Assembly: GCF_009728735.1 (NCBI RefSeq)
Contig: NZ_CP024636.1
Span: 1,452,863 to 1,516,862, forward strand
Length of the DNA: 64,000 nt
Origin: Pantoea phytobeneficialis
Lineage (GTDB): Bacteria > Pseudomonadota > Gammaproteobacteria > Enterobacterales > Enterobacteriaceae
Direction of reading: 5' to 3'
Notes under the pieces: generated by a model
Told to the model about the DNA's origin: nothing
The model's input: the letters and a program-made list of their open reading frames with translations, nothing else
Databases searched by the model: none
Translations under genes and position numbers: made by a program
In this document: piece after piece, positions 1-10,011 of the stretch
Layout: every line of letters starts with the position of its first letter
Position numbering within the stretch: position 1 is the first letter of the stretch

Positions 1-683
1 GCTTTCAGCGCCTCCGCCAGCTTTACCACTTCAGCATGCGCACCGGCGCAACCGCTGCCGCACAGCAGGGTAATATTTTTTGCGCCATTCAGCGTCAACG
101 CCAGTCGGGCGATTTCACTGGCGGACGGCACCACCTGCGGCAATTGTGGCGGATACCAATCGGCGCGTGCACCTTCTGGGGCTGCTTTCAGTGCCACATC
201 ACCGGGTAATACCACCACCGAAACGCCACGATTGAGGATGGCTTTACGCATCGCGATGCCCAGCACCTGCGGCAGCTGCTCCGGGTTGGACACCAGCTCG
301 CAATAGTGGCTGCATTCGCGGAACAACTCCTGGGGGTGGGTTTCCTGAAAATAGCCACTGCCGATTTCACTGGATGGGATGTGCGCGGCAATGGCCAGCA
401 CCGGGACATGATTGCGATGGCAATCAAACAGGCCATTGATCAGGTGAAGATTGCCCGGCCCGCAGGAACCGGCACACACCGCCAGTTGCCCACTGATTTG
501 CGCTTCGGCACCGGCGGCAAAAGCAGCGACTTCCTCATGTCGGGTGGGCATCCACTGGATGGTGCCCATGCGGTTGAGGCTGTCATTTAGCCCATTCAAT
601 GAATCGCCAGTTACGCCCCAGATGCGTTTCACACCTGCGTTTTCCAAGGTTTTCGCCAGCAGCGCTGCAACAGTTTGCTTCAT
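1..683 (-). CDS. poxB: Pyruvate dehydrogenase (quinone) / pyruvate oxidase, N-terminal part
   Basis: Thiamine-diphosphate and FAD dependent enzyme that decarboxylates pyruvate to acetate and CO2 and passes electrons to ubiquinone at the inner membrane, mainly in stationary phase. The reverse strand translates from the ATG at 683 as [20 protein letters not shown], and the reading frame stays open for about 227 codons until the window edge cuts it. Glu50 in RHEEVAAFA is the ThDP-activating glutamate of the family, and a GSGCAGAH stretch follows near residue 210. A good ribosome site (AAAGGAG) lies 6 bases before the ATG. The C-terminal FAD and membrane-binding parts are outside the window. It lies 93 bp downstream of lysO on the same strand; the hcp-hcr genes found here in E. 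coli are absent. Confidence 0.95.
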   Translation of the reverse strand, partial: MKQTVAALLAKTLENAGVKRIWGVTGDSLNGLNDSLNRMGTIQWMPTRHEEVAAFAAGAEAQISGQLAVCAGSCGPGNLHLINGLFDCHRNHVPVLAIAAHIPSSEIGSGYFQETHPQELFRECSHYCELVSNPEQLPQVLGIAMRKAILNRGVSVVVLPGDVALKAAPEGARADWYPPQLPQVVPSASEIARLALTLNGAKNITLLCGSGCAGAHAEVVKLAEALK

Positions 684-716
684 CAAACACTCCTTTCCGG
701 GAAAATGAGGTCAGTC

Positions 717-727
717 TGAAGCGTAGA
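717..727 (-). promoter_or_regulatory. Sigma-S type -10 element of poxB
   Basis: Read on the reverse strand the bases are TCTACGCTTCA, matching 10 of 11 positions of the extended sigma-S -10 consensus KCTAYRCTTAA. Transcription would start near 711, about 27 bases before the poxB ATG, which agrees with the known sigma-S dependent poxB start in E. coli. No strong -35 is needed or seen. Confidence 0.65.
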
Positions 728-776
728 CGATGGGATAACCGCGCAGCCGTGAAAAAATGCGCTGCGCGTAATCGGG

Positions 777-1679
777 TCAGGCGGAGAACAGGGCGATCAG
801 AATCGGCGCCAGCAGGCTCATGATAAAGCCGTGCACAATGGCCGCCGGGACAATCTCCATCCCCCCTGCGCGCTGCAAGATGGGGAGGGTGAAATCCATT
901 GAGGTGGCACCGCTCAACCCCAACGCCGTGCAGCGATGGCGTGTGACCAGCAGGGGGATTAGCATGATGGCGAATAATTCGCGTAGCAGGTCATTGAAGA
1001 ACGCTGCACTGCCCATCACCGGGCCGAAGGCTTCGGTCATCAGAATGCCGGAGAGGGAGTACCAGCCAAATCCGCTCGCCAGTGCCAACCCGGTTTTTAG
1101 CGGCAAACCCAGTAACGTAGCAGCCAGAGCACCGCCACACAGGGCGCTGACCAGCGATACCCCCGCCACCAACAGGCCACGGCGATTCAACATAATCTGC
1201 CGTAATGTCATGCCGCTGCCGCGCAACTGAATGCCGACCAGGAAAAGCATCAGGATCAACGCGTATTCGCTGGCGGTGGCAGCGTGACGCAGGGGGGACG
1301 CATGGGTCAATCCCAGCAGAAATCCCGCGGCAACAGTGGCACACAATTTCACCGATTCCAGCGCCATATGCCAGCGTGAGGGCAATGTTTGCGGGCGATG
1401 GTTATGCTGCCACGGATAACGTTTTTCCAGCAGCCACAGCACTCCCAGCGAGCAGGCAAGGATACACAACATGCTGATGAGCGCGGTATGGAAGATCGTC
1501 AGCAGATTGCTACCAAGATTGTCGAGAAACGCCAGGCTGATGCCCATAAAAAACAGGATCAGGTAAACAATGTGTCCCAACGAGCGATTGGCGATTTTCA
1601 ACAGACGTGGGCTTTGCTGTGGCAACAACCAGCCGAGGATCAGTGGCAGCAGGATAATGATCAATCCGGTATACATCAT
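777..1679 (-). CDS. lysO: L-lysine exporter LysO (YbjE family)
   Basis: Inner-membrane exporter of L-lysine and the toxic analogue thialysine. The 300-residue protein has the family length, is almost entirely hydrophobic with about eight membrane segments, and contains the conserved stretches YLILFFMGISLAFLDNL (about residues 38-54), ASGFGWYSLSGI and ATSMDFTLPILQRAGG. An alternative start is the second Met (MYTGLI), one codon later; the two cannot be separated by eye. It is transcribed divergently from ybjD and toward poxB. In E. coli aqpZ lies between lysO and ybjD; here the 134-bp gap holds no gene. E. coli lysO is controlled by ArgP; I see no site I could assign. Confidence 0.93.
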   Translation of the reverse strand: MMYTGLIIILLPLILGWLLPQQSPRLLKIANRSLGHIVYLILFFMGISLAFLDNLGSNLLTIFHTALISMLCILACSLGVLWLLEKRYPWQHNHRPQTLPSRWHMALESVKLCATVAAGFLLGLTHASPLRHAATASEYALILMLFLVGIQLRGSGMTLRQIMLNRRGLLVAGVSLVSALCGGALAATLLGLPLKTGLALASGFGWYSLSGILMTEAFGPVMGSAAFFNDLLRELFAIMLIPLLVTRHRCTALGLSGATSMDFTLPILQRAGGMEIVPAAIVHGFIMSLLAPILIALFSA

Positions 1680-1813
1680 GTGATTCGTCCCTGAAAAAAT
1701 GAGGCGTCACGCTAACGAAAAATATCTGAAGTGTAAACCTTTCCCCGGTGAGACGGCTTGACCAACGCCACAAGGCAGACCATGCTCAGGCAAAGAACAG
1801 GATGGATGCTGCG

Positions 1814-3454
1814 ATGATTCTGGAACATATCGATATATATGGTTTTCGCGGGATAAACCGACTCTCATTGTCGTTGACTGCGACCAATCTGTTGATTGGC
1901 GAAAATGCCTGGGGGAAATCGAGTCTGCTGGATGCGTTGACGCTGTTGCTGGCTCCCGCTACCGAATCCTATCTCTTCACCGAAAACGACTTCCACTTCC
2001 CGCCAGGCGATCTTGAGGCGCGCACTCACCAGTTACAGCTGGTATTCCGTTTTCGCGGCGAAAACCACGATGAAGAGCCGGTACTGGAGCCGTTTTGGCA
2101 ACGTGATGGTGACGGACGTTACCTCTGCTTCAGCGCACGCGGTAAGCGGCAGGAGCATCAGGTGAAAACCACCCATCGCTTTATTGATGCGCGCGGCGAT
2201 GTATTACTGCTGGACGGGACGGCGCAGGCGCTGGTCCACTTAAGAACCTTTTACCCGGTGTTGCGCGTGCGCGATGCCCGCTTTAGCCGTCGGGCGCGTC
2301 AGGTGGAGACTGATCCGGTGCAACGTGCCAGTACCCTGAGCGAGCTGGCGCTGGAAGTTGATAAACTGACGCGTGATCTGGTTTCGCGACCACAAATGCT
2401 GAGCGATGAACTGCTGCGCCAGGGGCTGCATACGATGCAGCAATTGCTGGAGCATTACTTTTTGGTCCAGCATCCGGGGGGCAACATGGCCAGGGTATCG
2501 CCGGAAGCCCGAAACGGGGGAGAGGGTTGGCGTTCTCTGGATAAGCTCAATCATCTGATTGCGGGTACTGAATCGCGCAGCCGCCAGGTCATTCTGTTAC
2601 GCATGTTTTCGCTGTTGATCCAGGCGCACGGCAACGCTGCGCTACCGGTCGGCGCTCGCCCCATGTTACTGGTTGAGGACCCGGAAACCCGCCTCCATCC
2701 CATTATGCTGGCGGTGGCGTGGAACCTGCTGGATCTGATGCCAGTGCAAAAAATCGCTACCACCAATTCAGGTGAATTGTTGTCTCAGGTACCGCTGGAG
2801 AGTGTTTGTCGTCTGGTACGTGAACCGACACGGGTTGCGGCCTGGCGCATCGGCCCTGAGGGGCTGAGCGCCGAGGAGAGTCGTCGGATTGGTTTCCATA
2901 TTCGCGTCAATCGCCCATCGGCCCTGTTTGCGCGCTGCTGGCTGCTGGTGGAGGGAGAGACGGAGGTGTGGATTATTAATGAACTGGCACGCCAGAGCGG
3001 TTATCACTTTGCCGCGGAAGGGGTGAAGGTGATTGAGTTTGCCCAGTCCGGCCTGAAACCATTGCTGAAATTTGCCCGCCGTATGGGGATAGCCTGGCAT
3101 GTGTTGACCGACGGCGATGATGCCGGGAAGAAATATGCGGCTACCACGCGCAGCCAGTTACAAGCGCATGAACATGATGCCGATCACCTGACGATGCTAC
3201 CGGCGCTGGATATCGAGAACTTCTTTTATAAGCATGGGTTTAGTGACATTTATCATCAGACAGCGCACCTGCCGTTAAACGTACCGATGAACGCCCGGCG
3301 TATTATCACTAAAGCGATTCATCATAGTTCTAAGCCGGAGCTGGCGATTGCTGTCGCGATGGCTGCTGCCGAACGTGGACCGGCGTCGATTCCGTCCCTG
3401 CTGGATAACTTGTTTTCACGGGTAATTTGGTTGGCACATGGCAAGGCCGATTGA
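1814..3454 (+). CDS. ybjD: OLD-family ATP-dependent endonuclease YbjD
   Basis: Predicted nuclease made of an SMC/RecF-like ATPase followed by a TOPRIM domain. The 546-residue product shows Walker A GENAWGKSS (residues 29-37), Walker B LLVEDP (285-290) and TOPRIM acidic motifs LLVEGETE (Glu380) and TDGDDAG (Asp433, Asp435). The start at 1814 (MILEHIDIYGFRG) is chosen because homologues begin there; the frame is open 22 codons further upstream, and an ATG lies four codons earlier. No UvrD-type helicase partner is next to it, so it resembles stand-alone (class 1) OLD proteins rather than the two-gene Gabija type. The cellular function is not known. It ends before a strong bidirectional terminator shared with cspD. 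Confidence 0.9.
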   Translation: MILEHIDIYGFRGINRLSLSLTATNLLIGENAWGKSSLLDALTLLLAPATESYLFTENDFHFPPGDLEARTHQLQLVFRFRGENHDEEPVLEPFWQRDGDGRYLCFSARGKRQEHQVKTTHRFIDARGDVLLLDGTAQALVHLRTFYPVLRVRDARFSRRARQVETDPVQRASTLSELALEVDKLTRDLVSRPQMLSDELLRQGLHTMQQLLEHYFLVQHPGGNMARVSPEARNGGEGWRSLDKLNHLIAGTESRSRQVILLRMFSLLIQAHGNAALPVGARPMLLVEDPETRLHPIMLAVAWNLLDLMPVQKIATTNSGELLSQVPLESVCRLVREPTRVAAWRIGPEGLSAEESRRIGFHIRVNRPSALFARCWLLVEGETEVWIINELARQSGYHFAAEGVKVIEFAQSGLKPLLKFARRMGIAWHVLTDGDDAGKKYAATTRSQLQAHEHDADHLTMLPALDIENFFYKHGFSDIYHQTAHLPLNVPMNARRIITKAIHHSSKPELAIAVAMAAAERGPASIPSLLDNLFSRVIWLAHGKAD

Positions 3455-3501
3455 TTTCACGGCGAAATCTTGTCGGAAGAGGACGTAAAATTCTCAAAAG
3501 A

Positions 3502-3535
3502 AAAATGCCAGCATCACTGGCTGGCATTTTTTTTC
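3502..3535. terminator. Bidirectional terminator between ybjD and cspD
   Basis: Perfect 11-bp stem AAAATGCCAGC / GCTGGCATTTT (3502-3512 with 3520-3530) and a 7-base loop. The A run on the left and T run on the right let it work for both convergent genes. Confidence 0.9.
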
Positions 3536-3568
3536 GGGAGTGGTCAGAATGGATGAAGTGGCGCAGGT

Positions 3569-3790
3569 TTATACCGGCACCGATGTCTCCACCGGCACAA
3601 TCAGGCTGGCGTGATTGCCTTTTGGCCCTTCATGGACATCAAACTGAACCTGCTGGCCGGCTTTCAGCGTTCTGTATCCCTCCATCTGGATCGTGGAGTA
3701 GTGTGCGAAGATATCGTCGCCGCCGCCAATCGGACAGATAAAGCCGAAGCCTTTGGCGTTGTTGAACCATTTAACAGTACCCGTCTCCAT
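3569..3790 (-). CDS. cspD: Cold-shock-like protein CspD, replication inhibitor
   Basis: Small single-stranded nucleic-acid binding protein of the cold-shock domain family, produced in stationary phase and starvation rather than by cold; in E. coli it dimerises and inhibits replication. The 73-residue product begins METGTVKWFNNAKGFGFI, with both RNA-binding motifs (KGFGFI and DIFAHYS). The start at 3790 is set by homology and by the GAGGGA ribosome site just upstream; the frame stays open for eight more codons. It is divergent from clpS, as in E. coli, with a 323-bp gap for both promoters. Confidence 0.95.
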   Translation of the reverse strand: METGTVKWFNNAKGFGFICPIGGGDDIFAHYSTIQMEGYRTLKAGQQVQFDVHEGPKGNHASLIVPVETSVPV

Positions 3791-4113
3791 GCTTTTACTT
3801 CCCTCGCAAGACATTTTGATAAGTAGGTGAGGTCATTGAAGCTGTGAGTCGAGCTTGTTCAAAACTCACTCAGCTTGTGTAAGTAGAATGTAGAGAAACG
3901 GTCCTTATCGTCAAGCAAACGACCCGGGCGCGCAGGGGGAAATTCATCAAAATTTGAGGCAGTTAACGCTATTGCAAATTTTGTGATACAGGTCGCGCAT
4001 GTGCTTTCAGGGCCCTTTTTTAGTAATGGGAAAATGGCTTGACAGACATGTTAAACTTTAGGTGTGAGCGCAGAAATGCGCACAACCGTAACGCAGAATT
4101 TCGACGGAACATT
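3791..4113. other. Divergent cspD-clpS intergenic region
   Basis: This 323-bp non-coding gap must hold the cspD and clpS promoters. It is AT-rich near 3950-4060. A perfect TTGACA occurs at 4039-4044, but no convincing -10 lies 16-18 bases after it, so no promoter is called. No small gene or RNA was recognised. Confidence 0.6.
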
Positions 4114-4434
4114 ATGGCAAACACAAACGACTGGCTTAATTTTGAACATCTGGCCGAAGACAAAGTACGCGAAGGGTTAAAGCCGCCTTCAATGTATAAA
4201 GTCATTCTGAATAATGACGATTATACACCTATGGAATTTGTTATTGACGTTCTGCAAAAGTTCTTTTCTTATGATGTTGAACGTGCAACGCAGCTGATGT
4301 TGAAAGTTCACTACCAGGGAAAGGCGATCTGTGGTGTATTTACTGCGGAAGTGGCGGAAACCAAAGTTGCCCAGGTGAACAATTACGCACGAGATAATGA
4401 ACATCCGTTGCTGTGTACGCTGGAAAAAGCCTGA
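4114..4434 (+). CDS. clpS: ClpA adaptor protein ClpS
   Basis: Adaptor that binds N-degron substrates (proteins with Leu, Phe, Trp or Tyr at the N terminus) and delivers them to ClpAP, while blocking other ClpA substrates. The product is 106 residues, the same as E. coli. It has a flexible N-terminal tail and a core containing [15 protein letters not shown], the residues that line the N-end binding pocket, and a conserved [16 protein letters not shown] C terminus. The start at 4114 ([10 protein letters not shown]) follows homologues; 25 upstream codons are also open but unlike the family. clpA follows 55 bp downstream on the same strand. The Aat enzyme that makes such substrates is encoded nearby at 7555-8247. 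Confidence 0.96.
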   Translation: MANTNDWLNFEHLAEDKVREGLKPPSMYKVILNNDDYTPMEFVIDVLQKFFSYDVERATQLMLKVHYQGKAICGVFTAEVAETKVAQVNNYARDNEHPLLCTLEKA

Positions 4435-4489
4435 AACCGTCTCCATATAGGGGAAAGGTCGTCAGAGCGATAATTGGGGGAGGTGCCTA

Positions 4490-6766
4490 ATGCTCAATCA
4501 AGAACTGGAACTCAGTTTAAACATGGCTTTCGCCAGAGCGCGTGAGCACCGTCATGAGTTTATGACCGTCGAGCATCTGTTGCTGGCTCTGCTCAGCAAC
4601 CCGTCGGCCAGAGAGGCACTGGAAGCCTGTACGGTGGATATCGTGGCTCTGCGACAGGAACTCGAAGCCTTCATCGAACAAACCACACCGGTGTTGCCTG
4701 CCAGTGAAGAAGAGCGCGATACGCAACCGACGCTCAGCTTCCAGCGCGTGCTGCAACGTGCGGTTTTCCATGTCCAGTCATCCGGGCGCAGCGAAGTATC
4801 GGGTGCCAATGTGCTGGTCGCCATTTTCAGCGAGCAGGAGTCGCAAGCGGCTTATCTGCTGCGTAAACACGAAGTGAGCCGCCTCGATGTGGTGAACTTT
4901 ATCTCCCACGGTACGCGTAAAGACGAGCCTGGCCAGGCACAGAATGCGGAAAATCCGGTTAACGAAGAGCAAGCAGGCGGGGAGGAACGTATGGAAAACT
5001 TCACCACCAATCTTAATCAGCTTGCTCGAGTCGGTGGGATAGACCCGCTGATCGGCCGCGAGAAAGAGCTGGAACGGGCTATTCAGGTATTGTGCCGTCG
5101 CCGTAAAAACAACCCGCTGCTGGTGGGGGAATCCGGTGTCGGTAAAACCGCGATTGCGGAAGGCCTTGCCTGGCGGATTGTGCAGGGTGATGTGCCGGAA
5201 GTGATGAAAGATTGCACCATCTATTCACTGGACATCGGTTCGCTGCTGGCGGGCACCAAGTATCGTGGTGACTTTGAAAAACGTTTCAAAGCGCTGCTGA
5301 AGCAGCTGGAGCAGGACAACAGCAGCATTCTGTTCATCGATGAAATCCACACCATCATTGGTGCGGGAGCGGCATCGGGTGGTCAGGTGGATGCAGCGAA
5401 CCTGATCAAGCCGTTGCTTTCCAGCGGTAAAATTCGCGTGATGGGGTCAACCACCTATCAGGAATTCAGTAACATTTTTGAGAAAGATCGGGCGTTGGCG
5501 CGTCGTTTCCAGAAAATCGACATCACTGAACCGTCGGTTGAAGAAACGGTGCAAATCCTTAACGGTCTGAAACCGAAATACGAAGCGCACCACGATGTTC
5601 GCTATACCGCCAAAGCGGTCCGTGCGGCGGTGGAGCTGGCGGTGAAATACATCAACGATCGTCATCTGCCTGATAAGGCAATCGACGTGATCGATGAAGC
5701 GGGTGCGCGTGCGCGCCTGGTACCAGCCAGCAAACGTAAAAAAACGGTCAATGTCTCGGATATTGAGACGGTGGTTGCGCGTATTGCGCGTATTCCGGAA
5801 CAAAGCGTCTCGGCAACCGATCGCGATACGCTGAAAAACCTCGGCGATCGTCTGAAAATGCTGGTATTTGGTCAGGATAATGCCATCGAGGCACTGACTG
5901 AAGCCATCAAGATGAGCCGTGCGGGTCTTGGCCAGGAACGTAAACCGGTGGGTTCCTTCCTGTTTGCCGGTCCGACCGGGGTAGGTAAAACCGAGGTGAC
6001 GGTGCAGCTGGCGAAAGCGCTGGGCATTGAGCTGCTGCGTTTCGATATGTCGGAATATATGGAGCGTCATACCGTCAGCCGTCTGATTGGTGCGCCTCCG
6101 GGCTATGTCGGTTTTGACCAGGGTGGCTTGCTCACCGATGCGGTGATCAAACATCCACACGCCGTGGTGTTGCTGGATGAAATCGAGAAAGCGCATCCGG
6201 ATGTGTTCAACCTGTTGTTGCAGGTGATGGACAACGGCATGTTGACGGATAACAACGGTCGCAAAGCCGATTTCCGTAACGTGGTGCTGGTGATGACCAC
6301 CAACGCCGGGGTTCGTGAAACCGAGCGTAAATCGATTGGTCTGATTCAGCAGGACAACAGCACTGACGCGATGGAAGAGATCAAAAAGATCTTTACGCCG
6401 GAGTTCCGTAACCGTCTCGACAACATTATCTGGTTCCGTCACCTGTCGACTGAGGTGATTCATCAGGTGGTGGATAAATTTATTGTTGAGCTTCAGGCTC
6501 AGCTGGATGCGAAAGGCGTGTCGCTGGAAGTTAGCGATGATGCGCGTGACTGGCTGGCTGAAAAAGGTTACGACAAAGCAATGGGTGCACGTCCAATGGC
6601 GCGTACCGTGCAGGAAAACCTGAAAAAACCGCTCGCCAACGAACTGTTGTTCGGTTCACTGGTAGATGGTGGCTCAGTCTCCGTCGCGCTGGATAAAGAG
6701 AAAAACCAGCTGACGTATCACTTCCTGAGTGCGGAAAAACGCAAAACCGAAGGTACCGTGCATTAA
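4490..6766 (+). CDS. clpA: ATP-dependent Clp protease ATP-binding subunit ClpA
   Basis: AAA+ unfoldase that threads substrates into the ClpP chamber. The 758-residue product equals the E. coli length. It has a double Clp N domain (about 1-140) that docks ClpS, a D1 ATPase with Walker A GESGVGKT (about 214-221), and a D2 ATPase with Walker A GPTGVGKT (about 495-502). The IGL loop region that contacts ClpP is conserved (RKSIGLIQQ, about 614-622). The ATG is preceded by GGGGGAGGTG, a strong ribosome site. A terminator and a REP pair follow before the convergent infA. clpP itself is not in this window. Confidence 0.98.
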   Translation: MLNQELELSLNMAFARAREHRHEFMTVEHLLLALLSNPSAREALEACTVDIVALRQELEAFIEQTTPVLPASEEERDTQPTLSFQRVLQRAVFHVQSSGRSEVSGANVLVAIFSEQESQAAYLLRKHEVSRLDVVNFISHGTRKDEPGQAQNAENPVNEEQAGGEERMENFTTNLNQLARVGGIDPLIGREKELERAIQVLCRRRKNNPLLVGESGVGKTAIAEGLAWRIVQGDVPEVMKDCTIYSLDIGSLLAGTKYRGDFEKRFKALLKQLEQDNSSILFIDEIHTIIGAGAASGGQVDAANLIKPLLSSGKIRVMGSTTYQEFSNIFEKDRALARRFQKIDITEPSVEETVQILNGLKPKYEAHHDVRYTAKAVRAAVELAVKYINDRHLPDKAIDVIDEAGARARLVPASKRKKTVNVSDIETVVARIARIPEQSVSATDRDTLKNLGDRLKMLVFGQDNAIEALTEAIKMSRAGLGQERKPVGSFLFAGPTGVGKTEVTVQLAKALGIELLRFDMSEYMERHTVSRLIGAPPGYVGFDQGGLLTDAVIKHPHAVVLLDEIEKAHPDVFNLLLQVMDNGMLTDNNGRKADFRNVVLVMTTNAGVRETERKSIGLIQQDNSTDAMEEIKKIFTPEFRNRLDNIIWFRHLSTEVIHQVVDKFIVELQAQLDAKGVSLEVSDDARDWLAEKGYDKAMGARPMARTVQENLKKPLANELLFGSLVDGGSVSVALDKEKNQLTYHFLSAEKRKTEGTVH

Positions 6767-6784
6767 TTAAAAGCCTTACAGGTC

Positions 6785-6824
6785 AAAAGCCCCTCTGGTG
6801 CATTGCATCAGGGGGGCTTTTTTA
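6785..6824 (+). terminator. Rho-independent terminator after clpA
   Basis: An imperfect GC-rich hairpin (left arm from 6786 AAGCCCC, right arm GGGGGGCTT) is followed by a run of six T. It lies about 20 bases after the clpA stop. Confidence 0.8.
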
Positions 6825-6840
6825 TATGCCTGCATTGACT

Positions 6841-6915
6841 CGTAGTGGCGCGATTTATCGCGCAAATCAGTGCCGGTTGTCGATAAAACCCGCGCGATAA
6901 ATCGCGCCGCTACGG
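6841..6915. repeat. REP-like inverted pair (REPIN) A
   Basis: Left copy CGTAGTGGCGCGATTTATCG... at 6841-6863 and an inverted right copy at 6891-6915 ending CGCCGCTACGG. Each copy has a GTAG head next to the palindrome GCGCGAT-TT-ATCGCGC, the layout of REP sequences mobilised by RAYT transposases. The pair lies between convergent clpA and infA. Similar copies lie at 22417-22441, 54544-54605 and 63017-63092. Confidence 0.85.
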
Positions 6916-6925
6916 ATTGCGCATG

Positions 6926-6956
6926 AAAAAGGCCGGATGGAAATCCGGCCTTTTTT
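6926..6956. terminator. Terminator of infA
   Basis: Stem GGCCGGAT / ATCCGGCC (6931-6938 with 6943-6950), loop GGAA, flanked by five A and six T. The poly-A side gives the U tract for infA on the reverse strand; the other side could also stop clpA read-through. Confidence 0.88.
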
Positions 6957-6989
6957 CGCGTGCAGAAAACGCGTGACGTGAACAACAAA

Positions 6990-7554
<565 letters not shown>

Positions 7555-8247
7555 TCAAAAAAGGGTTTGTGTTTGCCAGCAACCCGCTAAAACAGGCTGC
7601 CATGCCAGGGTTTGTACATACTGCAAATAATCCACGCGCGGAATCTCTACGGCACCTAGCGAGGCGGTATGGGGATTCAGTACCTGGCAATCAATCAGTC
7701 GGCCATGATGTTGCAGAAAATGTTGACTGAAAACCCACAACGCGGTTTTGGAGGCATTTTCCTGACGACTGAACATCGACTCGCCGCAAAAAATCTGTCC
7801 CAGTGCCAGCCCGTACAACCCCCCGACCAGACGTTGTTCATGCCACACTTCAACCGAATGCGCATGGCCCAGTTCATACAACCGTAGCCAGGCGCGTTTG
7901 ACCTCGAAGGTGATCCAGGTGCCTTCCTGACGATTACTGGCGCAGCCTTCCAGTACCTGCGCGAACGCCTGGTTCATGGTGACCCGATAGGGGGATTGAC
8001 GGTGAAAACGCGCCATACTGCGGCTGAGGTGGAATGATTCCGGCAACATCACCGCGCGCGGATCGGGCGACCACCAGAGAATCGGGTCGCCGGGCGAAAA
8101 CCACGGAAAAATACCACGCTGGTACGCATTCATCAGACGAGCAGGGGAGAGATCCCCCCCCATCGCCAGCAAGCCATTTGGCTCGCGTAGCGCCATTTCC
8201 GGAGGCGGGAAATGCAGCGAATCGCGTGACAGTTGGACCAATCTCAT
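7555..8247 (-). CDS. aat: Leucyl/phenylalanyl-tRNA-protein transferase
   Basis: Transfers Leu or Phe from aminoacyl-tRNA to N-terminal Lys or Arg of proteins, making them substrates for ClpS/ClpAP. The 230-residue product has the family hallmarks [15 protein letters not shown] (near 26-40), [23 protein letters not shown] and [16 protein letters not shown]. The start at 8247 (MRLVQLSRD) matches homologues; a GTG four codons earlier is less likely because it sits only a few bases after the AAGGG ribosome site. It lies 33 bp after cydC on the same strand, so it may share the cydDC transcript. The C terminus diverges from E. coli, as is common in the family. Confidence 0.95.
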   Translation of the reverse strand: MRLVQLSRDSLHFPPPEMALREPNGLLAMGGDLSPARLMNAYQRGIFPWFSPGDPILWWSPDPRAVMLPESFHLSRSMARFHRQSPYRVTMNQAFAQVLEGCASNRQEGTWITFEVKRAWLRLYELGHAHSVEVWHEQRLVGGLYGLALGQIFCGESMFSRQENASKTALWVFSQHFLQHHGRLIDCQVLNPHTASLGAVEIPRVDYLQYVQTLAWQPVLAGCWQTQTLF

Positions 8248-8280
8248 TGCGTTAATCACCCTTACGGCAGTTCGCTAAGA

Positions 8281-10011
8281 CTATAGCGCAAACCGTTGAT
8301 GGAAACGCCAGTAGCGTCCTGCTTTTGAGATTAATTCGTCATGGGTACCCGATTCAATGATTTGTCCCTGGTCCATCACACAAATACGATCCATGTGCGT
8401 CAGGCCGCTAAGACGATGCGTCACCATAATCAGGGTTTTGCCGTGGCTGACCTGCTGCAATAGCGTCAGGATTTGTTGCTCAGTGGTAGCATCCAGACCT
8501 TCGGTTGGTTCATCCAGCAACCATAAATCGCCACCATGCAGCACCGCGCGCGCAATCGCCAGACGACGCAGTTCGCCACCGGAAAGAGGGCGGCCACCTT
8601 CCCCCATCCAGGCATTCAGACCTTCGCTGTGATCCGCCAGATGGCCGAGGCCGACCTGATGCAGGGCTTCGATGAGTTGTTCATCGCTTGCCGTCGGTGC
8701 TGCCAACAACAAATTGTCACGCAGGGTCTGGCTAAACAGATGCACCCGTTGTGTTACCACGCTAATGCGCTGACGCAACGAGGCTTCATCCCAGTTGGCG
8801 AGAGGCTGGTCGTTCAGCGTGATGCTGCCCTGTTGCGCTTCCCAACCTCGGGTAATCAATGCCAGCAGGCTGGATTTGCCACATCCGGTTGGCCCAAGCA
8901 GCGCCAGATGTTCGCCTGGCTGCAAATGCAGGGAAAAATGATTCAAAACCGCTTCAGGGCGTTGTGGATAGCTGAACTGAATATTATCCAGCGCCAGGCT
9001 AATGCCGGGTGTGGAGTGGATTTTGGCGCTCGGGAAACGAATGGCCGGAGGCTGATCGATAATCTCCTGTACCCGCTGCGCCGCGCTGGTGACCTGCGCC
9101 AGAGGCAGGAACGCACCTGCGACCGGTGCCAGTGCTTCAAAGGCCGCCAATCCGCAGAAGACGAACAACGCAATCAACGCGCCAGGCGCGCTATCGTAAC
9201 CGACGCCTGCCGCAGAGATCCACAGCAACAGCGTGACCGTCACACCGGTGATAAGTAGCAACAAACTTTGCGCCAGCGCCTGTAAACGGTGTTGTTTACG
9301 TTGTGCCTGCTGCCAGTCGGTTTCTTCCTGATCCAGTTGCGCGCGCCAGCGTACGGCCGTGCCATAAATTTGCAACTCGGCTAAACCAGTGAGCCACAGC
9401 GTCAGCTGTAACCGCCAGTTGGCCTGATGGCGTGCAATACGCTGACCTGCCGCTGCGCCAACGCGCCAAAACAGCGGTGGCATCAGCAACAAGGTTGCTA
9501 ACATGATGCCGCCCAGCAGCAGCGCCAGTGGCACATCCAGCCAGGATAATCCCAGCGTCACGGCGAGAATCACCGCCGCCGCGCCAATCAGCGGGGAGAT
9601 CACACGCAGATAAAGGTGGTCTAGCGTATCGACATCGCTGACAAAGCGGTTCAGCAAATCACCCTGACGGAACTGCGCCAGTTGTTGCGGTGCCAGCGCA
9701 ATTAATTTACTGAAAGTAAAGACACGCAAATGCTGCAATACGCGGAAGGTCGCGTCGTGGCTGACCAGACGCTCAAAATAGCGGGCGGCAGTACGAATAA
9801 TGGCTGCACCACGCACGCCAGCGGCGGGCAACATGTAGTTGAAACTGTACAAACCGGCAACGCCGGCCACCGAAGAGGCGGCGAGGAACCAGCCGGAGAG
9901 CGTCAGCAGGCCGATGCTGGCTAACAGCGTGGCGATGGCCAGCACGATCCCCAGACCAAGACGCCACGGATGGCGTCGCCACAGACGTAAAAAAGGCATC
10001 AGGCTATGCAT
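8281..10011 (-). CDS. cydC: Glutathione/cysteine ABC exporter subunit CydC
   Basis: Half of the heterodimeric CydDC exporter that sends cysteine and glutathione to the periplasm and is needed to assemble cytochrome bd. The 576-residue protein has six membrane segments in the first 320 residues and then an ABC ATPase: Walker A GPTGCGKSS, signature LSGGELRRLAIARAV and Walker B LWLLDEPTEGLD. The ATG at 10011 overlaps the cydD stop by one base (TGATG), so translation is probably coupled. It matches E. coli CydC throughout (GLYSFNYMLPAAGVRGAAI). Confidence 0.96.
   Translation of the reverse strand: MHSLMPFLRLWRRHPWRLGLGIVLAIATLLASIGLLTLSGWFLAASSVAGVAGLYSFNYMLPAAGVRGAAIIRTAARYFERLVSHDATFRVLQHLRVFTFSKLIALAPQQLAQFRQGDLLNRFVSDVDTLDHLYLRVISPLIGAAAVILAVTLGLSWLDVPLALLLGGIMLATLLLMPPLFWRVGAAAGQRIARHQANWRLQLTLWLTGLAELQIYGTAVRWRAQLDQEETDWQQAQRKQHRLQALAQSLLLLITGVTVTLLLWISAAGVGYDSAPGALIALFVFCGLAAFEALAPVAGAFLPLAQVTSAAQRVQEIIDQPPAIRFPSAKIHSTPGISLALDNIQFSYPQRPEAVLNHFSLHLQPGEHLALLGPTGCGKSSLLALITRGWEAQQGSITLNDQPLANWDEASLRQRISVVTQRVHLFSQTLRDNLLLAAPTASDEQLIEALHQVGLGHLADHSEGLNAWMGEGGRPLSGGELRRLAIARAVLHGGDLWLLDEPTEGLDATTEQQILTLLQQVSHGKTLIMVTHRLSGLTHMDRICVMDQGQIIESGTHDELISKAGRYWRFHQRFAL

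Noticed and set aside
1814..3454. YbjD as part of a Gabija-type defence system.
   Set aside because: No UvrD-like helicase gene is adjacent and the locus is syntenic core chromosome.
4039..4044. TTGACA as the -35 of clpS.
   Set aside because: The bases 16-18 positions downstream are not a credible -10 (GTGTGA), so no promoter is called.
5447..6463. Long reverse-strand frame of 338 codons opposite clpA.
   Set aside because: It mirrors the codon pattern of clpA and its His/Arg-rich product resembles no protein family.
6841..6915. REP pair as a short CRISPR-like repeat or phage attachment site.
   Set aside because: Only two inverted copies with no direct spacing and no cas or integrase genes; the GTAG-palindrome form fits REP better.
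6767..6989. Expected serine tRNA gene (serW position).
   Set aside because: No T-loop (GGTTCGAATCC-like) or acceptor pairing was found; the region has only two terminators and a REP pair.
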